Source of the DNA: Tyzzerella sp.
GTDB lineage: Bacteria; Bacillota; Clostridia; Lachnospirales; Lachnospiraceae
Assembly (NCBI GenBank): GCA_017465565.1
Contig: JAFTWA010000043.1
Span: 1 to 32,748, forward strand
Direction of reading: 5' to 3'
Length of the DNA stretch: 32,748 nucleotides
Made by a program: the position numbers and the translations under genes. The first letter of the stretch is position 1. Every line of letters starts with the position of its first letter. Below are positions 1-9,066 of this stretch, one piece after another. The notes beneath the pieces were generated by a model. That model was given only the letters and a program-made list of their open reading frames with translations. It did no database searches and was not told the DNA's origin.

Positions 1-181
1 CATATGCGTTCAACAACTTTACGACAGATTCTGGAAAAGGCTACGCAACTGCATTCGGAGATGATATTAGCAAGCGCGCTCACAAACTCGCAAACTCAAA
101 CATGTTCTCGCGCTTGCACATTTTCCGAACTGCAGTTGCAAGACTTTTCACAGAATCTCCCGATGTTATTTCACGCATATG
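1..181. repeat. Long imperfect inverted repeat (fold-back element), possibly truncated by window edge
   Basis: The two halves are imperfect reverse complements. Pairings read directly are 1-8 with 174-181, 26-33 with 151-158, 34-39 with 144-149, 45-53 with 131-139, 54-58 with 125-129, and 70-78 (GCAAGCGCG) with 109-117 (CGCGCTTGC). Bulges of one to a few bases and one internal loop (59-69 / 118-124) separate the blocks, and 79-108 forms the loop. The outermost pair starts at base 1, so the structure may continue outside the window. It could be a miniature mobile element, a dispersed palindromic repeat, or a gene for a structured RNA. No transposase or target-site duplication can be seen. The fold-back is well supported; its nature is unknown. 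Confidence 0.7.
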
Positions 182-508
182 CTGGCCGTGGAACTTTTGG
201 CTGTGAGTCCGTTTAAAGTATGTGTATAACTTCTTGAGAATGGGACACTTTAGAGAAACTTACAGCTGAAGGCCTAACTTCACCCAACAGTAACTGTGAA
301 TTGAAAGATGAATTTCGTTTTGTAATTTTCCTTATGCAGAAAAACTTATATTCCATGCTAACAATTTTTGCGGATTTGTTGGAATCTAAGAATACTTTTT
401 TGCTATAAAGAAAATCCCAGAATGCTTACATGAATTTGTATGCAATACTGCATAAATCCCATAAAAACAGAGTGCACTCTAAAAAGTTTTACTTTTGCGA
501 ATTAAAGG
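182..508. other. Non-coding stretch upstream of leuB
   Basis: No reading frame here has a credible ribosome binding site or protein-like composition. I looked for a T-box leader or leucine leader peptide, as might be expected before branched-chain genes, and found neither: there is no T-box-like GGTGG motif and no run of Leu codons. The only clear element is the palindrome at 469-480. A weak hairpin (267-271 with 278-282) is probably chance. Confidence 0.5.
469..480. promoter_or_regulatory. 12-bp perfect palindrome, candidate operator upstream of leuB
   Basis: AGAGTGCACTCT is a perfect palindrome whose right edge lies 29 bp before the -35 box of the leuB promoter. The position suits a dimeric regulator. 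No regulator for it is identified in this window, and I do not recognise the motif as a known consensus. Confidence 0.35.
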
Positions 509-509
509 G

Positions 510-538
510 TTGAAACGATTTGAAAAATGCGATATGAT
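510..538 (+). promoter_or_regulatory. Sigma-A type promoter of the leuB operon
   Basis: TTGAAA (510-515), a 17-bp spacer and TATGAT (533-538). Transcription would start near 545, giving a leader of only about 30 nt. That leaves no room for a T-box riboswitch or attenuator after this start. Confidence 0.6.
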
Positions 539-575
539 AATCTGTATAAACTTTTACTAAAGGCAGGTAATGATT

Positions 576-1661
576 ATGGAATTGAAAGTCGGAATCATTA
601 AAGGAGACGGAATTGGACCAGAGATCGTAACAGAAGCGATGAAGGTTTTAAATAAGGTAGGAGAGGTTTACGGACATTCTTATTTATATAAGGAACTTCT
701 TCTCGGTGGAGCATCCATCGATGTGCACGGAGTTCCACTTACAGATGAGACAATCGCAGAAGCGAAATCCTGCGATGCAGTCCTGATGGGCTCTATCGGG
801 GGAGATGCCAAGGTTTCCCCATGGTATAAGCTGGAACCATCAAAGAGACCGGAAGCAGGACTTCTTAAGATTCGCAAGTCCCTGAATCTATTTGCGAACC
901 TTAGACCTGCAGTTTTGTATGATGAATTGAAGGGCGCATGTCCATTAAAAGAGGAACTGACAGAAGGCGGATTTGACATGATGATTATGCGTGAGCTTAC
1001 TGGCGGACTTTATTTTGGAAATCGATATACATCCGAAGTTGACGGTGTCATGACAGCATGTGATGAGCTTACATATAATGAAAATGAGATTCGCAGAATT
1101 GCAATTCGTGCCTTTGATATTGCAATGAAGCGTAACAAGAAGGTTATCAGCGTAGATAAGGCAAATGTGCTTGATTCTTCGAGACTTTGGAGAAAAGTCG
1201 TAGAAGAGGTGGCCAAGGATTATCCAGAAGTGACATTGGAGCATATGCTGGTTGACAACTGTGCAATGCAGTTAGTAAAGAATCCAAAACAGTTTGACGT
1301 TATTTTAACTGAAAACATGTTTGGTGATATTTTATCCGATGAAGCAAGTATGATTACTGGTTCTATCGGAATGCTGGCGTCAGCGAGCCTCAATGATACG
1401 AAATTTGGTCTTTACGAGCCAAGCGGCGGTTCAGCACCAGATATTGCTGGAAAAGGAATTGCAAATCCAATCGCAACCATTTTATCGGCAGCAATGATGC
1501 TTCGTTTTTCATTTGATTTAGATAAGGAAGCAGATGCAATTGAAGCAGCGGTTGCACAAGTTTTAAAAGACGGCTATCGTACCATCGATATTATGTCAGA
1601 AGGAAAAGTACAAGTGAATACCGCAGAAATCGGTAACCTTATCTGCGAAAGAATTGCATAA
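576..1661 (+). CDS. leuB: 3-isopropylmalate dehydrogenase (LeuB)
   Basis: Cytoplasmic NAD-dependent enzyme of leucine synthesis that oxidises and decarboxylates 3-isopropylmalate to 2-oxoisocaproate. The family's landmarks are present: GDGIGPEI near the N-terminus, [10 protein letters not shown] with the catalytic Tyr146, Lys195 in SVDKANVL, and the Mg-binding signature around [12 protein letters not shown] (Asp251, Asp255). The C-terminus has [14 protein letters not shown]. At 361 residues it has the usual family length. Two in-frame ATGs exist (570 and 576). The ribosome binding site at 561-567 is 3 nt from the first and 8 nt from the second, so 576 is preferred. It is the first gene of a unit with ilvD, ilvB, serC and serA. 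The leuA, leuC, leuD and ilvC genes are not in the window. Confidence 0.96.
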   Translation: MELKVGIIKGDGIGPEIVTEAMKVLNKVGEVYGHSYLYKELLLGGASIDVHGVPLTDETIAEAKSCDAVLMGSIGGDAKVSPWYKLEPSKRPEAGLLKIRKSLNLFANLRPAVLYDELKGACPLKEELTEGGFDMMIMRELTGGLYFGNRYTSEVDGVMTACDELTYNENEIRRIAIRAFDIAMKRNKKVISVDKANVLDSSRLWRKVVEEVAKDYPEVTLEHMLVDNCAMQLVKNPKQFDVILTENMFGDILSDEASMITGSIGMLASASLNDTKFGLYEPSGGSAPDIAGKGIANPIATILSAAMMLRFSFDLDKEADAIEAAVAQVLKDGYRTIDIMSEGKVQVNTAEIGNLICERIA

Positions 1662-1695
1662 AAATAGAAGTACTTAATATTAGGAGGAAAAGGAT

Positions 1696-3363
1696 ATGAG
1701 AAGTGATACAGTAACAAAGGGGATGCAGCAGGCACCTCACCGTTCATTATTCAATGCATTAGGTTATACAGAAGAAGAACGCCAAAGACCACTGGTTGGT
1801 ATCGTGTGTTCTTACAATGAAATCGTACCAGGCCATATGAATCTGGATAAGATTGCAAACGCTGTTAAAATGGGTGTTGCAATGGCAGGAGGAACACCAA
1901 TCATGTTCCCAGCTATCGCTGTCTGTGACGGAATTGCAATGGGACACGTTGGTATGAAATATTCTCTTGTAACAAGAGACCTCATCGCCGACTCTACAGA
2001 GGCAATGGCAATGGCACATCAGTTTGACGCACTCGTTATGATTCCAAACTGTGACAAAAACGTACCTGGTTTACTTATGGCAGCAGCTAGAATCAATGTA
2101 CCAACTGTTTTCGTAAGTGGCGGTCCAATGCTTGCAGGCAGAGTAAAGGGCTGCAAAACAAGCTTATCAAGTATGTTTGAAGCAGTAGGTTCTTATGCGG
2201 CAGGAACTATGACATTGGACGATGTAACAGAATTTGAAGAAAAGGCTTGCCCAACCTGCGGTTCGTGCTCTGGTATGTACACAGCAAACAGCATGAACTG
2301 TCTGACAGAAGTACTTGGTATGGGACTTGGCGGAAATGGCACAATCCCAGCTGTTTATTCTGAAAGAATCCGTCTTGCAAAGCATGCAGGTATGAAGGTT
2401 ATGGAATTATGGGAAAAGAACATCCGCCCAAGAGATATCATGACAGAAAAAGCAATCATCAACGCTTTAACAGTAGATATGGCACTTGGATGTTCTACAA
2501 ACAGTATGCTTCACCTTCCAGCAATCGCACATGAAATCGGTATGGATTTTGATATTACATTTGCAAATGAAATCAGTGCAAAAACACCTAACCTTTGCCA
2601 CCTTGCACCAGCTGGACATACATATATGGAAGACCTTAACGAGGCAGGCGGTGTTTACGCTGTCATGAAAGAACTCACAAAGAAAGATTTATTATACACA
2701 GACTGCATGACAGTTACTGGAAAAACAGTCGGCGAAAATATTGCAAATGCTGTGAATAGAAATCCAGAAGTCATCCGTCCGCTGGAAAACCCATACAGTG
2801 AAACAGGCGGACTCGCAGTTCTTACAGGTAATCTTGCTCCACATGGCGGTGTTGTAAAACGTTCTGCGGTGGTGGAAGAAATGATGGTTCATGAAGGCCC
2901 GGCAAGAGTATTTGACTGCGAAGAAGATGCAATTGACGCAATCAAAGGCGGCAAAATTGTAGCTGGAGACGTTGTGGTTATCCGTTACGAAGGACCAAAG
3001 GGCGGACCTGGTATGCGTGAAATGTTAAACCCAACCTCTGCAATCGCAGGTATGGGACTTGGATCAAGTGTAGCATTAATCACAGACGGTCGTTTCAGTG
3101 GTGCTTCCAGAGGAGCTTCTATCGGACACGTTTCACCAGAAGCAGCAGTTGGCGGACCAATCGCACTTGTAGAAGAAGGCGATATTATTAAGATTAATAT
3201 TCCTGAAAATAAAATCGAGCTTGCAGTATCTGATGAAGTATTAGCAGAAAGAAAAGCAAACTGGGTACCACGTGCACCGAAGATTACAACAGGATATTTG
3301 GCAAGATACGCATCCCTCGTAACATCAGGCAACAGAGGTGCTGTATTAGAAATACCAAGATAG
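1696..3363 (+). CDS. ilvD: Dihydroxy-acid dehydratase (IlvD)
   Basis: Iron-sulfur enzyme that dehydrates 2,3-dihydroxy-isovalerate and -methylvalerate to the keto acids of valine and isoleucine. The 555 residues match the family length. Cluster-ligand motifs are visible: PNCDKNVPG (Cys119) and [18 protein letters not shown] (Cys185, 188, 191). [19 protein letters not shown] follows in the C-terminal part. A strong AGGAGG lies just upstream of the ATG. It starts 34 nt after leuB and ends 16 nt before ilvB, so the three genes are almost certainly co-transcribed. Confidence 0.97.
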   Translation: MRSDTVTKGMQQAPHRSLFNALGYTEEERQRPLVGIVCSYNEIVPGHMNLDKIANAVKMGVAMAGGTPIMFPAIAVCDGIAMGHVGMKYSLVTRDLIADSTEAMAMAHQFDALVMIPNCDKNVPGLLMAAARINVPTVFVSGGPMLAGRVKGCKTSLSSMFEAVGSYAAGTMTLDDVTEFEEKACPTCGSCSGMYTANSMNCLTEVLGMGLGGNGTIPAVYSERIRLAKHAGMKVMELWEKNIRPRDIMTEKAIINALTVDMALGCSTNSMLHLPAIAHEIGMDFDITFANEISAKTPNLCHLAPAGHTYMEDLNEAGGVYAVMKELTKKDLLYTDCMTVTGKTVGENIANAVNRNPEVIRPLENPYSETGGLAVLTGNLAPHGGVVKRSAVVEEMMVHEGPARVFDCEEDAIDAIKGGKIVAGDVVVIRYEGPKGGPGMREMLNPTSAIAGMGLGSSVALITDGRFSGASRGASIGHVSPEAAVGGPIALVEEGDIIKINIPENKIELAVSDEVLAERKANWVPRAPKITTGYLARYASLVTSGNRGAVLEIPR

Positions 3364-3379
3364 AGAAGGAGAAATGTAA

Positions 3380-5059
3380 ATGCAATTAACAGGAGCAGAA
3401 ATCGTAATCGAATGTTTGAAGGAACAGGGCGTTGACACTGTATTTGGATATCCGGGCGGTGCAATCCTGAATGTATACGATGCTTTATATAAGCATAGTG
3501 ATGAAATCAATCATATTTTAACATCCCACGAGCAGGGAGCTTCCCATGCTGCAGACGGATACGCGAGAGCAACTGGAAAGGTTGGCGTGTGCTTTGCCAC
3601 AAGTGGACCAGGTGCAACAAACCTTGTAACAGGGATTGCGACAGCTTACATGGATTCCATTCCAGTAGTGGCAATCACATGTAACGTAGGTGTATCACTT
3701 CTTGGAAAAGACAGCTTCCAGGAAATCGATATCGCAGGCATCACAATGCCAATCACAAAGCATAACTACATTGTAAAAGATGTTACAAAATTAGCGGATA
3801 CAATCCGCAGCGCATTTGAGATTGCAAGAACAGGTCGTCCAGGCCCGGTTTTAATCGATATTCCAAAGGATGTAACAGCAAATATTTGCGAATATGAAAA
3901 AGTAGAAGTGAATCCAACAGATATCGCACGTAAGCCAATTAACGAAGCGGAAGTGGAAGTGGCAGTGGAAATGCTGAAAAACACAAAGAAGCCATTCATT
4001 TTCGTTGGCGGCGGAGCCGTTTTATCTGGAGCAAGCGAATCTTTGGCAGAATTTGCGCATAAATTAGATGCACCAGTAACTGATTCTTTGATGGGAAAAG
4101 GTGCTTTCCCTGGAACCGATGATTTATACACAGGTATGCTTGGAATGCACGGAACCAAACCATCGAACTATGGTGTAAGCCAATGTGATTTACTCGTTGT
4201 AGTTGGGGCAAGATTCAGTGACCGTGTAACTGGAAATGCAAGCAAATTTGCAAATAATGCAAAGGTGCTTCAAATTGATATCGACCCGGCAGAAATCGAT
4301 AAGAACATCATAACAGATGCAAGCATCACTGGTGATGTAGATACTGTACTTAAATTATTAAATGAAAAATTAGAGCAGCAGGATCACACAGAGTGGAAGA
4401 AGCAGATTGATGAATACAAAGCAAAATATCCGCTTACCTATCATCCAGATGCACTCACAGGACCATTTGTGATTGAAGAAATCTACAAACAGACAAATGG
4501 AGATGCCGTAATTACAACAGAGGTTGGCCAGCATCAGATGTGGGCAGCACAATTTTACAAATATACAAAACCAAGAACACTTTTAACATCAGGTGGTCTT
4601 GGAACGATGGGATACGGACTTGGAGCTTCTCTCGGAGCAAAGATGGGTGTTCCAGAAAAGACAGTTGTAAATATCGCAGGAGACGGCTGTTTCCGTATGA
4701 ATATGAATGAGATTGCTACAGCAGCAAGATATAACATCCCAATTATTCAGGTTGTTATCAATAACCACGTGCTTGGAATGGTTCGCCAGTGGCAGACCTT
4801 ATTCTATGGAAAACGCTACTCAGCAACTGTTTTAAATGATGCAGTTGATTTTGTGAAATTGGCAGAAGCTATGGGCGCAGCAGGCATCCGTGCAACATCA
4901 CAGGAAGAATTTAAAGAAGCTTTTGCAAAAGCTTTAACACTGGGAAGACCAGTAGTCATTGACTGCCAGATTGACAGCGACGATAAAGTTTGGCCGATGG
5001 TAGCTCCAGGAGCAGCAATCAGCGAAGCTTTTAGTGAAGAAGATTTAGAAAATAAATAA
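3380..5059 (+). CDS. ilvB: Acetolactate synthase, large (catalytic) subunit
   Basis: Thiamine-diphosphate enzyme that condenses two pyruvates, or pyruvate with 2-oxobutyrate, in the first common step of valine/isoleucine synthesis. The three-domain family layout is clear. The N-terminal pyrimidine-binding domain has the catalytic Glu51 in TSHEQGASHAADGYAR. A central domain has GGGAV and LLVVVGARFSDRVTG. The C-terminal domain has the ThDP/Mg motif GDGCFRMNMNE (434-444). The length of 559 residues is normal. The regulatory small subunit IlvN does not follow; serC comes next, so feedback control must rely on a partner encoded elsewhere, or the enzyme works alone. It could in principle be a catabolic acetolactate synthase, but the ilvD/leuB neighbours favour biosynthesis. 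Confidence 0.94.
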   Translation: MQLTGAEIVIECLKEQGVDTVFGYPGGAILNVYDALYKHSDEINHILTSHEQGASHAADGYARATGKVGVCFATSGPGATNLVTGIATAYMDSIPVVAITCNVGVSLLGKDSFQEIDIAGITMPITKHNYIVKDVTKLADTIRSAFEIARTGRPGPVLIDIPKDVTANICEYEKVEVNPTDIARKPINEAEVEVAVEMLKNTKKPFIFVGGGAVLSGASESLAEFAHKLDAPVTDSLMGKGAFPGTDDLYTGMLGMHGTKPSNYGVSQCDLLVVVGARFSDRVTGNASKFANNAKVLQIDIDPAEIDKNIITDASITGDVDTVLKLLNEKLEQQDHTEWKKQIDEYKAKYPLTYHPDALTGPFVIEEIYKQTNGDAVITTEVGQHQMWAAQFYKYTKPRTLLTSGGLGTMGYGLGASLGAKMGVPEKTVVNIAGDGCFRMNMNEIATAARYNIPIIQVVINNHVLGMVRQWQTLFYGKRYSATVLNDAVDFVKLAEAMGAAGIRATSQEEFKEAFAKALTLGRPVVIDCQIDSDDKVWPMVAPGAAISEAFSEEDLENK

Positions 5060-5078
5060 AAAGAAGGAGGAATAGGTT

Positions 5079-6161
5079 ATGGGCAGAGTATATAACTTTT
5101 CAGCGGGACCAGCAGTATTACCAGAATCAGTTTTAAAATCAGCAGCAGAAGAAATGCTTGATTACAATGGAACAGGAATGTCAGTTATGGAGATGAGCCA
5201 CCGCTCGAAAGCTTATGATGAGATTATTAAGACAGCAGAAGCAGACCTTCGTGAGCTCATGAATATTCCTGATAATTACAAGGTATTGTTTTTACAGGGT
5301 GGAGCTTCACAGCAGTTTGCAATGATTCCAATGAATTTAATGAAAAACAAAGTTGCAGATTACATTGTGACAGGACAATGGGCGAAGAAGGCATATCAGG
5401 AAGCGGCAAAATACGGAAAGGCAAATAAGATTGCTTCTTCGGAAGATAAGACGTTCTCTTATATTCCGGATTGCTCAGATTTACCAATCTCAGAAGACGC
5501 AGATTATGTTTATATCTGTGAAAATAATACAATTTATGGAACAAAGTTCAAAGAATTACCAAATACAAAAGGCAAAATCTTAGTGTCAGATGTTTCTTCT
5601 TGTTTCTTATCAGAGCCAGTAGATGTGAGCAAATACGGCATCATTTACGGCGGTGTACAGAAGAACATCGGGCCAGCAGGTGTGGTAATCGTAATTATCC
5701 GCGAAGATTTAATCACAGATGATGTACTTGAATTTACACCAACCATGCTGAAATACAAGACACATGCTGATGCAGATTCTCTTTATAACACACCGCCAGC
5801 ATATGGTATTTACATTTGTGGCAAAGTGTTTAAATGGATTAAAGAGATGGGCGGCCTTGAAGCAATGAAAGAGAGAAATGAAAAGAAAGCAAAAATTCTT
5901 TACGATTTCTTGGATGAGAGCAAGTTATTTAAGGGCACTGTAGAGAAGAAAGACCGTTCACTTATGAATGTTCCATTTGTAACAGGAGATGCAGAATTAG
6001 ATGCGAAGTTTGTAAAAGAAGCAAAAGCAGCCGGCCTTGAAAATTTAAAAGGTCACAGAAGCGTAGGCGGAATGAGAGCAAGTATCTATAATGCGATGCC
6101 AGAAGAAGGCGTAAAAGCACTGGTTGCTTTTATGAAGAAATTCGAAGAGGAGAATCTATAA
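5079..6161 (+). CDS. serC: Phosphoserine aminotransferase
   Basis: PLP enzyme that transaminates 3-phosphohydroxypyruvate to 3-phosphoserine. It opens with the family hallmark YNFSAGPAVLPE and continues with GTGMSVMEMSHRSK. The PLP lysine is Lys195 in YGGVQKNIGPAG, and GHRSVGGMRASIYNAMP lies near the end. The 360 residues match the family. AGGAGG precedes the ATG. The gene follows ilvB by 19 nt and is separated from serA by a single base, so serine synthesis is coupled to the branched-chain genes in one transcript. Confidence 0.97.
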   Translation: MGRVYNFSAGPAVLPESVLKSAAEEMLDYNGTGMSVMEMSHRSKAYDEIIKTAEADLRELMNIPDNYKVLFLQGGASQQFAMIPMNLMKNKVADYIVTGQWAKKAYQEAAKYGKANKIASSEDKTFSYIPDCSDLPISEDADYVYICENNTIYGTKFKELPNTKGKILVSDVSSCFLSEPVDVSKYGIIYGGVQKNIGPAGVVIVIIREDLITDDVLEFTPTMLKYKTHADADSLYNTPPAYGIYICGKVFKWIKEMGGLEAMKERNEKKAKILYDFLDESKLFKGTVEKKDRSLMNVPFVTGDAELDAKFVKEAKAAGLENLKGHRSVGGMRASIYNAMPEEGVKALVAFMKKFEEENL

Positions 6162-6162
6162 A

Positions 6163-7326
6163 ATGTATCAATATCATTGTTTAAATCCTATTGCAAACAT
6201 CGGTTTAAATCAGTTTACAGAAGACTATGTAGCAATAGATAAGGTAGAGGGGGCAGATGCAATTCTTGTCAGAAGTGCAGTGATGCATGACATGGAATTT
6301 GCTCCAGAACTGAAAGTAATCGCAAGGGCAGGTGCAGGGGTAAATAATATTCCACTGGACCGCTGTGCAGAAGAAGGAATCGTTGTATTTAACACACCAG
6401 GTGCAAATGCAAATGGTGTAAAAGAGCTTGTAATTGCAGGAATGCTCATGGCATCGCGCGATATCATTGGTGGAATCAATTGGGTTCAGGAACACGAAGA
6501 AGACGGGGATGTTGCAAAGCAGGCAGAAAAAGCAAAGAAAGCATTTGCAGGATGTGAGCTGCAGGGTAAAAAGCTTGGTGTAATCGGACTTGGAGCAATC
6601 GGTGTTCTCGTAGCCAACACTGCATACCATTTAGGAATGGATGTATATGGATATGATCCATATCTTTCGGTAGATGCAGCATGGAACCTTTCACGCCACA
6701 TTCATCATGCGAAAACAATTGATGAGTTATATCGCGAATGTGACTATATAACCATTCATGTTCCAGCAACCGAATCTACGAAAGGTATGATTGATAAAAA
6801 TGCAATCAGCCTGATGAAGAAGGGTGTTGTGGTACTGAATTTTGCAAGAGATGTGCTTGTAAATGAGGAGGATATGATTGATGCCCTGATTGCAGGAAAC
6901 GTGAAGAAGTATGTAACGGACTTTCCAAATCCAGTTATCACAGGAGTGAAGAATGCAATCGTCATTCCACATCTCGGAGCTTCTACAGAAGAATCCGAAG
7001 ATAACTGTGCAAAGATGGCAGTAAAAGAAGTGATAGAATTCTTAGAAAACGGAAACATCCGCAACTCTGTAAACTATCCAAATTGCGAAATGGGCTACAG
7101 AGGAGATTTAACCAGAATCACTATCTTACATAGAAACGTGCCAAACATGATTGGTCAGTTCACTGCGATTCTTGCAGAAGAAGGTATGAACATTGCAAAC
7201 ATGACGAATAAGAGTAAAAATGCGTATGCGTATACCATGATTGATGTTGAAAACGAAGTTTCGGCAGATGTTACAAATAAACTTAAAAAAGTTAACGAAG
7301 TTTTAAGGGTTAGAGTAATTGCATAA
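6163..7326 (+). CDS. serA: D-3-phosphoglycerate dehydrogenase, short form with C-terminal ACT domain
   Basis: First enzyme of serine synthesis: NAD-dependent oxidation of 3-phosphoglycerate, supplying the substrate of SerC. The Rossmann motif GLGAIG spans 142-147. Catalytic Arg229 (NFARD) and His270 (IPHLGAST) are present. After about residue 310 there is an ACT-like domain (TILHRNVPNMIGQFTAILAE), the usual site of serine feedback. At 387 residues it is a short-type enzyme. The segment that usually carries the assisting acidic residue (pattern DVFxxEP in longer enzymes) reads VTDFPNPVI here, with Asp253 but no Glu at the expected place. The ribosome binding site lies inside the end of serC. 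Confidence 0.94.
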   Translation: MYQYHCLNPIANIGLNQFTEDYVAIDKVEGADAILVRSAVMHDMEFAPELKVIARAGAGVNNIPLDRCAEEGIVVFNTPGANANGVKELVIAGMLMASRDIIGGINWVQEHEEDGDVAKQAEKAKKAFAGCELQGKKLGVIGLGAIGVLVANTAYHLGMDVYGYDPYLSVDAAWNLSRHIHHAKTIDELYRECDYITIHVPATESTKGMIDKNAISLMKKGVVVLNFARDVLVNEEDMIDALIAGNVKKYVTDFPNPVITGVKNAIVIPHLGASTEESEDNCAKMAVKEVIEFLENGNIRNSVNYPNCEMGYRGDLTRITILHRNVPNMIGQFTAILAEEGMNIANMTNKSKNAYAYTMIDVENEVSADVTNKLKKVNEVLRVRVIA

Positions 7327-7347
7327 TCATGAAAAGTATCTTATAAT
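7319..7347 (+). promoter_or_regulatory. Possible promoter for the deacetylase gene
   Basis: A perfect TATAAT (7342-7347) lies 17 bp after a weak TTGCAT (7319-7324) that overlaps the serA stop codon. No terminator separates serA from the next gene, so read-through from the biosynthesis operon is also possible. Confidence 0.35.
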
Positions 7348-7381
7348 AATTTTCGACAAATTATGATAAAGGATACAAGTG

Positions 7382-8626
7382 ATGAAAATTCGTAGACGTA
7401 GCAAAATGAGATTTATATACAAAAACGAAATCATAGCAGGGCTTGTAATTGTTTTAGCAGCCCTGCTTGTTTTTTTCGGTATAAAAGCTTTTATGGACAG
7501 GGCAGTACCGGTTGTAACGCTTCGCGTCGATAATTTGGAGATTCGACAGGACGAAGAAATTCCGGCTGTTCAGGTAAGCGTATCCTGCGATGATGAGAAA
7601 GCAGAAGTGGTCTTGGATAAGAAAACGGGCTACACACTGGCAGACTTAATCGCAGATTTTAACGCGGGTAAAGGCTATCTTATTGAGCATGAAGTAAATG
7701 CTTCTCAGGAAGGCAGTTATTCCATTAAGGTGAAGCTGGATGAAGAGATGGAAAAGAAGCTTACTTCAGACTGGAGTAAGAAATTTAGTATTACCTACGA
7801 GGAAGGTGTACTAACAGTAAAGAGTAAGTATGGTGACTGGGAAGATCATAAGTTCAAACTGCTGGATGGCACATACGCAGCAGGATGGATGAATTTTGCA
7901 GATGATACATATTACTTTGGAGAAGATGGCAATTATGTCACAGGTGAATGTGAGATTGGTGGAAGAACCTACTATTTTAAGAAGAATGGAAAGTTTGATA
8001 CAGAAAAGAACCCTATCAATCCGAATCGTCCGATGATTGCGCTTACATTTGATGATGGTCCTGGTCCATATACGGAGACGCTTTTAACGGCACTTGAAGA
8101 GCATGGTGTGAAAGCGACATTCTTTATGCTGGGAACACGTGTAAACCGTTATCCGGAAGTGGTTAAGAAAATGGTGGCAATCGGATGTGAGCTCGGCAAT
8201 CACTCTACAAACCATCCAGAGCTTACCAAGTTAAATGCGGGTGGAATCAGTGCAGAGATTGATACTACAAACCAGGCTATTCAAAATGCAGCGGGACAGC
8301 CGGCAACACTGGTTCGACCACCGTACGGCTCTATCAATTCCGTAGTACGGGCGACAGTGCAGGCTCCGCTTATTCTGTGGTCTGTGGATACTTTGGACTG
8401 GGAGTCTCAAAATGTAGAAATGATTAAAGGGCAAATCATGTCCACTGTGAAAGATGGGGATGTTGTTCTGATGCATGATATCTATGAGACCACCGTTCAG
8501 GCAATCATTGAGCTTATCCCAGAGTTAAAGGAGCAGGGGTATCAGTTTTTGACTGTCAGCGAATTGGCAGAGATGCGCGGCGTAAGCTTACAGAATGGAG
8601 AGAAGTATCGCAGTTTTTATAAGTAA
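7382..8626 (+). CDS. Membrane-anchored NodB-type polysaccharide (peptidoglycan) deacetylase
   Basis: Carbohydrate esterase family 4 enzyme, expected to remove N-acetyl groups from peptidoglycan or another surface glycan outside the membrane. Residues of about 16-37 form one hydrophobic segment after an Arg/Lys-rich start, so it is an N-terminal anchor. A spacer domain follows, then aromatic repeats resembling glucan/choline-binding modules (WMNFADDTYYFGEDG, then TYYFKKNGKF). The NodB domain comes last, with TFDDGPGP (Asp224, Asp225), HSTNHP (metal-binding His274 and His278), RPPYG (Arg312) and LMHD (His365). All catalytic motifs are intact. A GTG directly precedes the chosen ATG; AAAGGA at 7368-7373 is 8 nt from the ATG. 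Confidence 0.9.
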   Translation: MKIRRRSKMRFIYKNEIIAGLVIVLAALLVFFGIKAFMDRAVPVVTLRVDNLEIRQDEEIPAVQVSVSCDDEKAEVVLDKKTGYTLADLIADFNAGKGYLIEHEVNASQEGSYSIKVKLDEEMEKKLTSDWSKKFSITYEEGVLTVKSKYGDWEDHKFKLLDGTYAAGWMNFADDTYYFGEDGNYVTGECEIGGRTYYFKKNGKFDTEKNPINPNRPMIALTFDDGPGPYTETLLTALEEHGVKATFFMLGTRVNRYPEVVKKMVAIGCELGNHSTNHPELTKLNAGGISAEIDTTNQAIQNAAGQPATLVRPPYGSINSVVRATVQAPLILWSVDTLDWESQNVEMIKGQIMSTVKDGDVVLMHDIYETTVQAIIELIPELKEQGYQFLTVSELAEMRGVSLQNGEKYRSFYK

Positions 8627-8631
8627 CAAAA

Positions 8632-8662
8632 AAGTCCCTGCTTTAAACAGGGACTTAATTAT
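8632..8662. terminator. Bidirectional terminator between deacetylase gene and rpmB
   Basis: A perfect 9-bp stem AAGTCCCTG / CAGGGACTT (8632-8640, 8648-8656) with a 7-nt loop. It is followed by a T-rich run on the plus strand and by TTTTTT on the minus strand, so it can end both convergent genes. Confidence 0.85.
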
Positions 8663-8672
8663 TTTTGTAAAA

Positions 8673-8858
8673 TTAAGCACGTTCAACTTTGCCAGATTTT
8701 AAACAAGAAGTACATACGTACATTTTCTTAGCTCCGCCTTCAGTTTTAACTTTTACTGATTTTACGTTTGATTTCCACATTTTTGGTGTTTTTCTATTAG
8801 AGTGACTTACGTTATTTCCAAAGTGTACACTCTTTTCACAAATAGCACATTTAGCCAT
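8673..8858 (-). CDS. rpmB: 50S ribosomal protein L28
   Basis: Small basic protein of the large ribosomal subunit, 61 residues. It has the L28 pattern CAICEKSVHFGNNVSHS, then NRKTPKMWKSN and the closing YVCTSCLKSGKV. Four cysteines in two CxxC pairs make it the zinc-binding form rather than the zinc-free paralogue. A strong AGGAGG lies 8 nt before the ATG on the minus strand. Its position divergent to the Asp23-like gene and fakA is a classic Firmicutes arrangement. Confidence 0.97.
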   Translation of the reverse strand: MAKCAICEKSVHFGNNVSHSNRKTPKMWKSNVKSVKVKTEGGAKKMYVCTSCLKSGKVERA

Positions 8859-8911
8859 GATTGCACCTCCTAACGATATTAATAGTTCATATCAGACTCA
8901 CAACATAAGTT

Positions 8912-8940
8912 ATTTTAACAGAAACAAATTGATTTTGCAA
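8912..8940 (-). promoter_or_regulatory. Promoter of rpmB
   Basis: On the minus strand, TTGCAA (8940-8935), 17 bp, TAAAAT (8917-8912). It lies about 55 bp before the rpmB start codon. Confidence 0.55.
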
Positions 8941-8979
8941 GTACTTATTTAACAAAATAAATAAACGTTTTAGAAGTTG

Positions 8980-9008
8980 TTGTAAAATTATCAAAAATAG
9001 AGTATAAT
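8980..9008 (+). promoter_or_regulatory. Promoter of the yloU-fakA(-recG) unit
   Basis: TTGTAA (8980-8985), a 17-bp spacer and a perfect TATAAT (9003-9008). It is divergent from the rpmB promoter with about 40 bp between the two -35 boxes. Confidence 0.6.
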
Positions 9009-9066
9009 GTACATGTTAGTACGTGAAAATGTATGAAATCCAGAATTTTGAATTGGAGGATTAGAT

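Noticed and set aside
4-216. 70-codon plus-strand ORF at the window start
   Set aside because: It lies almost wholly inside the fold-back, has no ribosome binding site visible and no protein-like pattern; the base pattern is explained by the inverted repeat.
182-575. T-box riboswitch or leader-peptide attenuator before leuB
   Set aside because: No T-box-type motif, no Leu-rich leader peptide, and the promoter is only about 30 nt from the gene.
2985-3464. 159-codon minus-strand ORF across the ilvD/ilvB junction
   Set aside because: Antisense shadow of two certain genes; composition follows the reverse of their codons.
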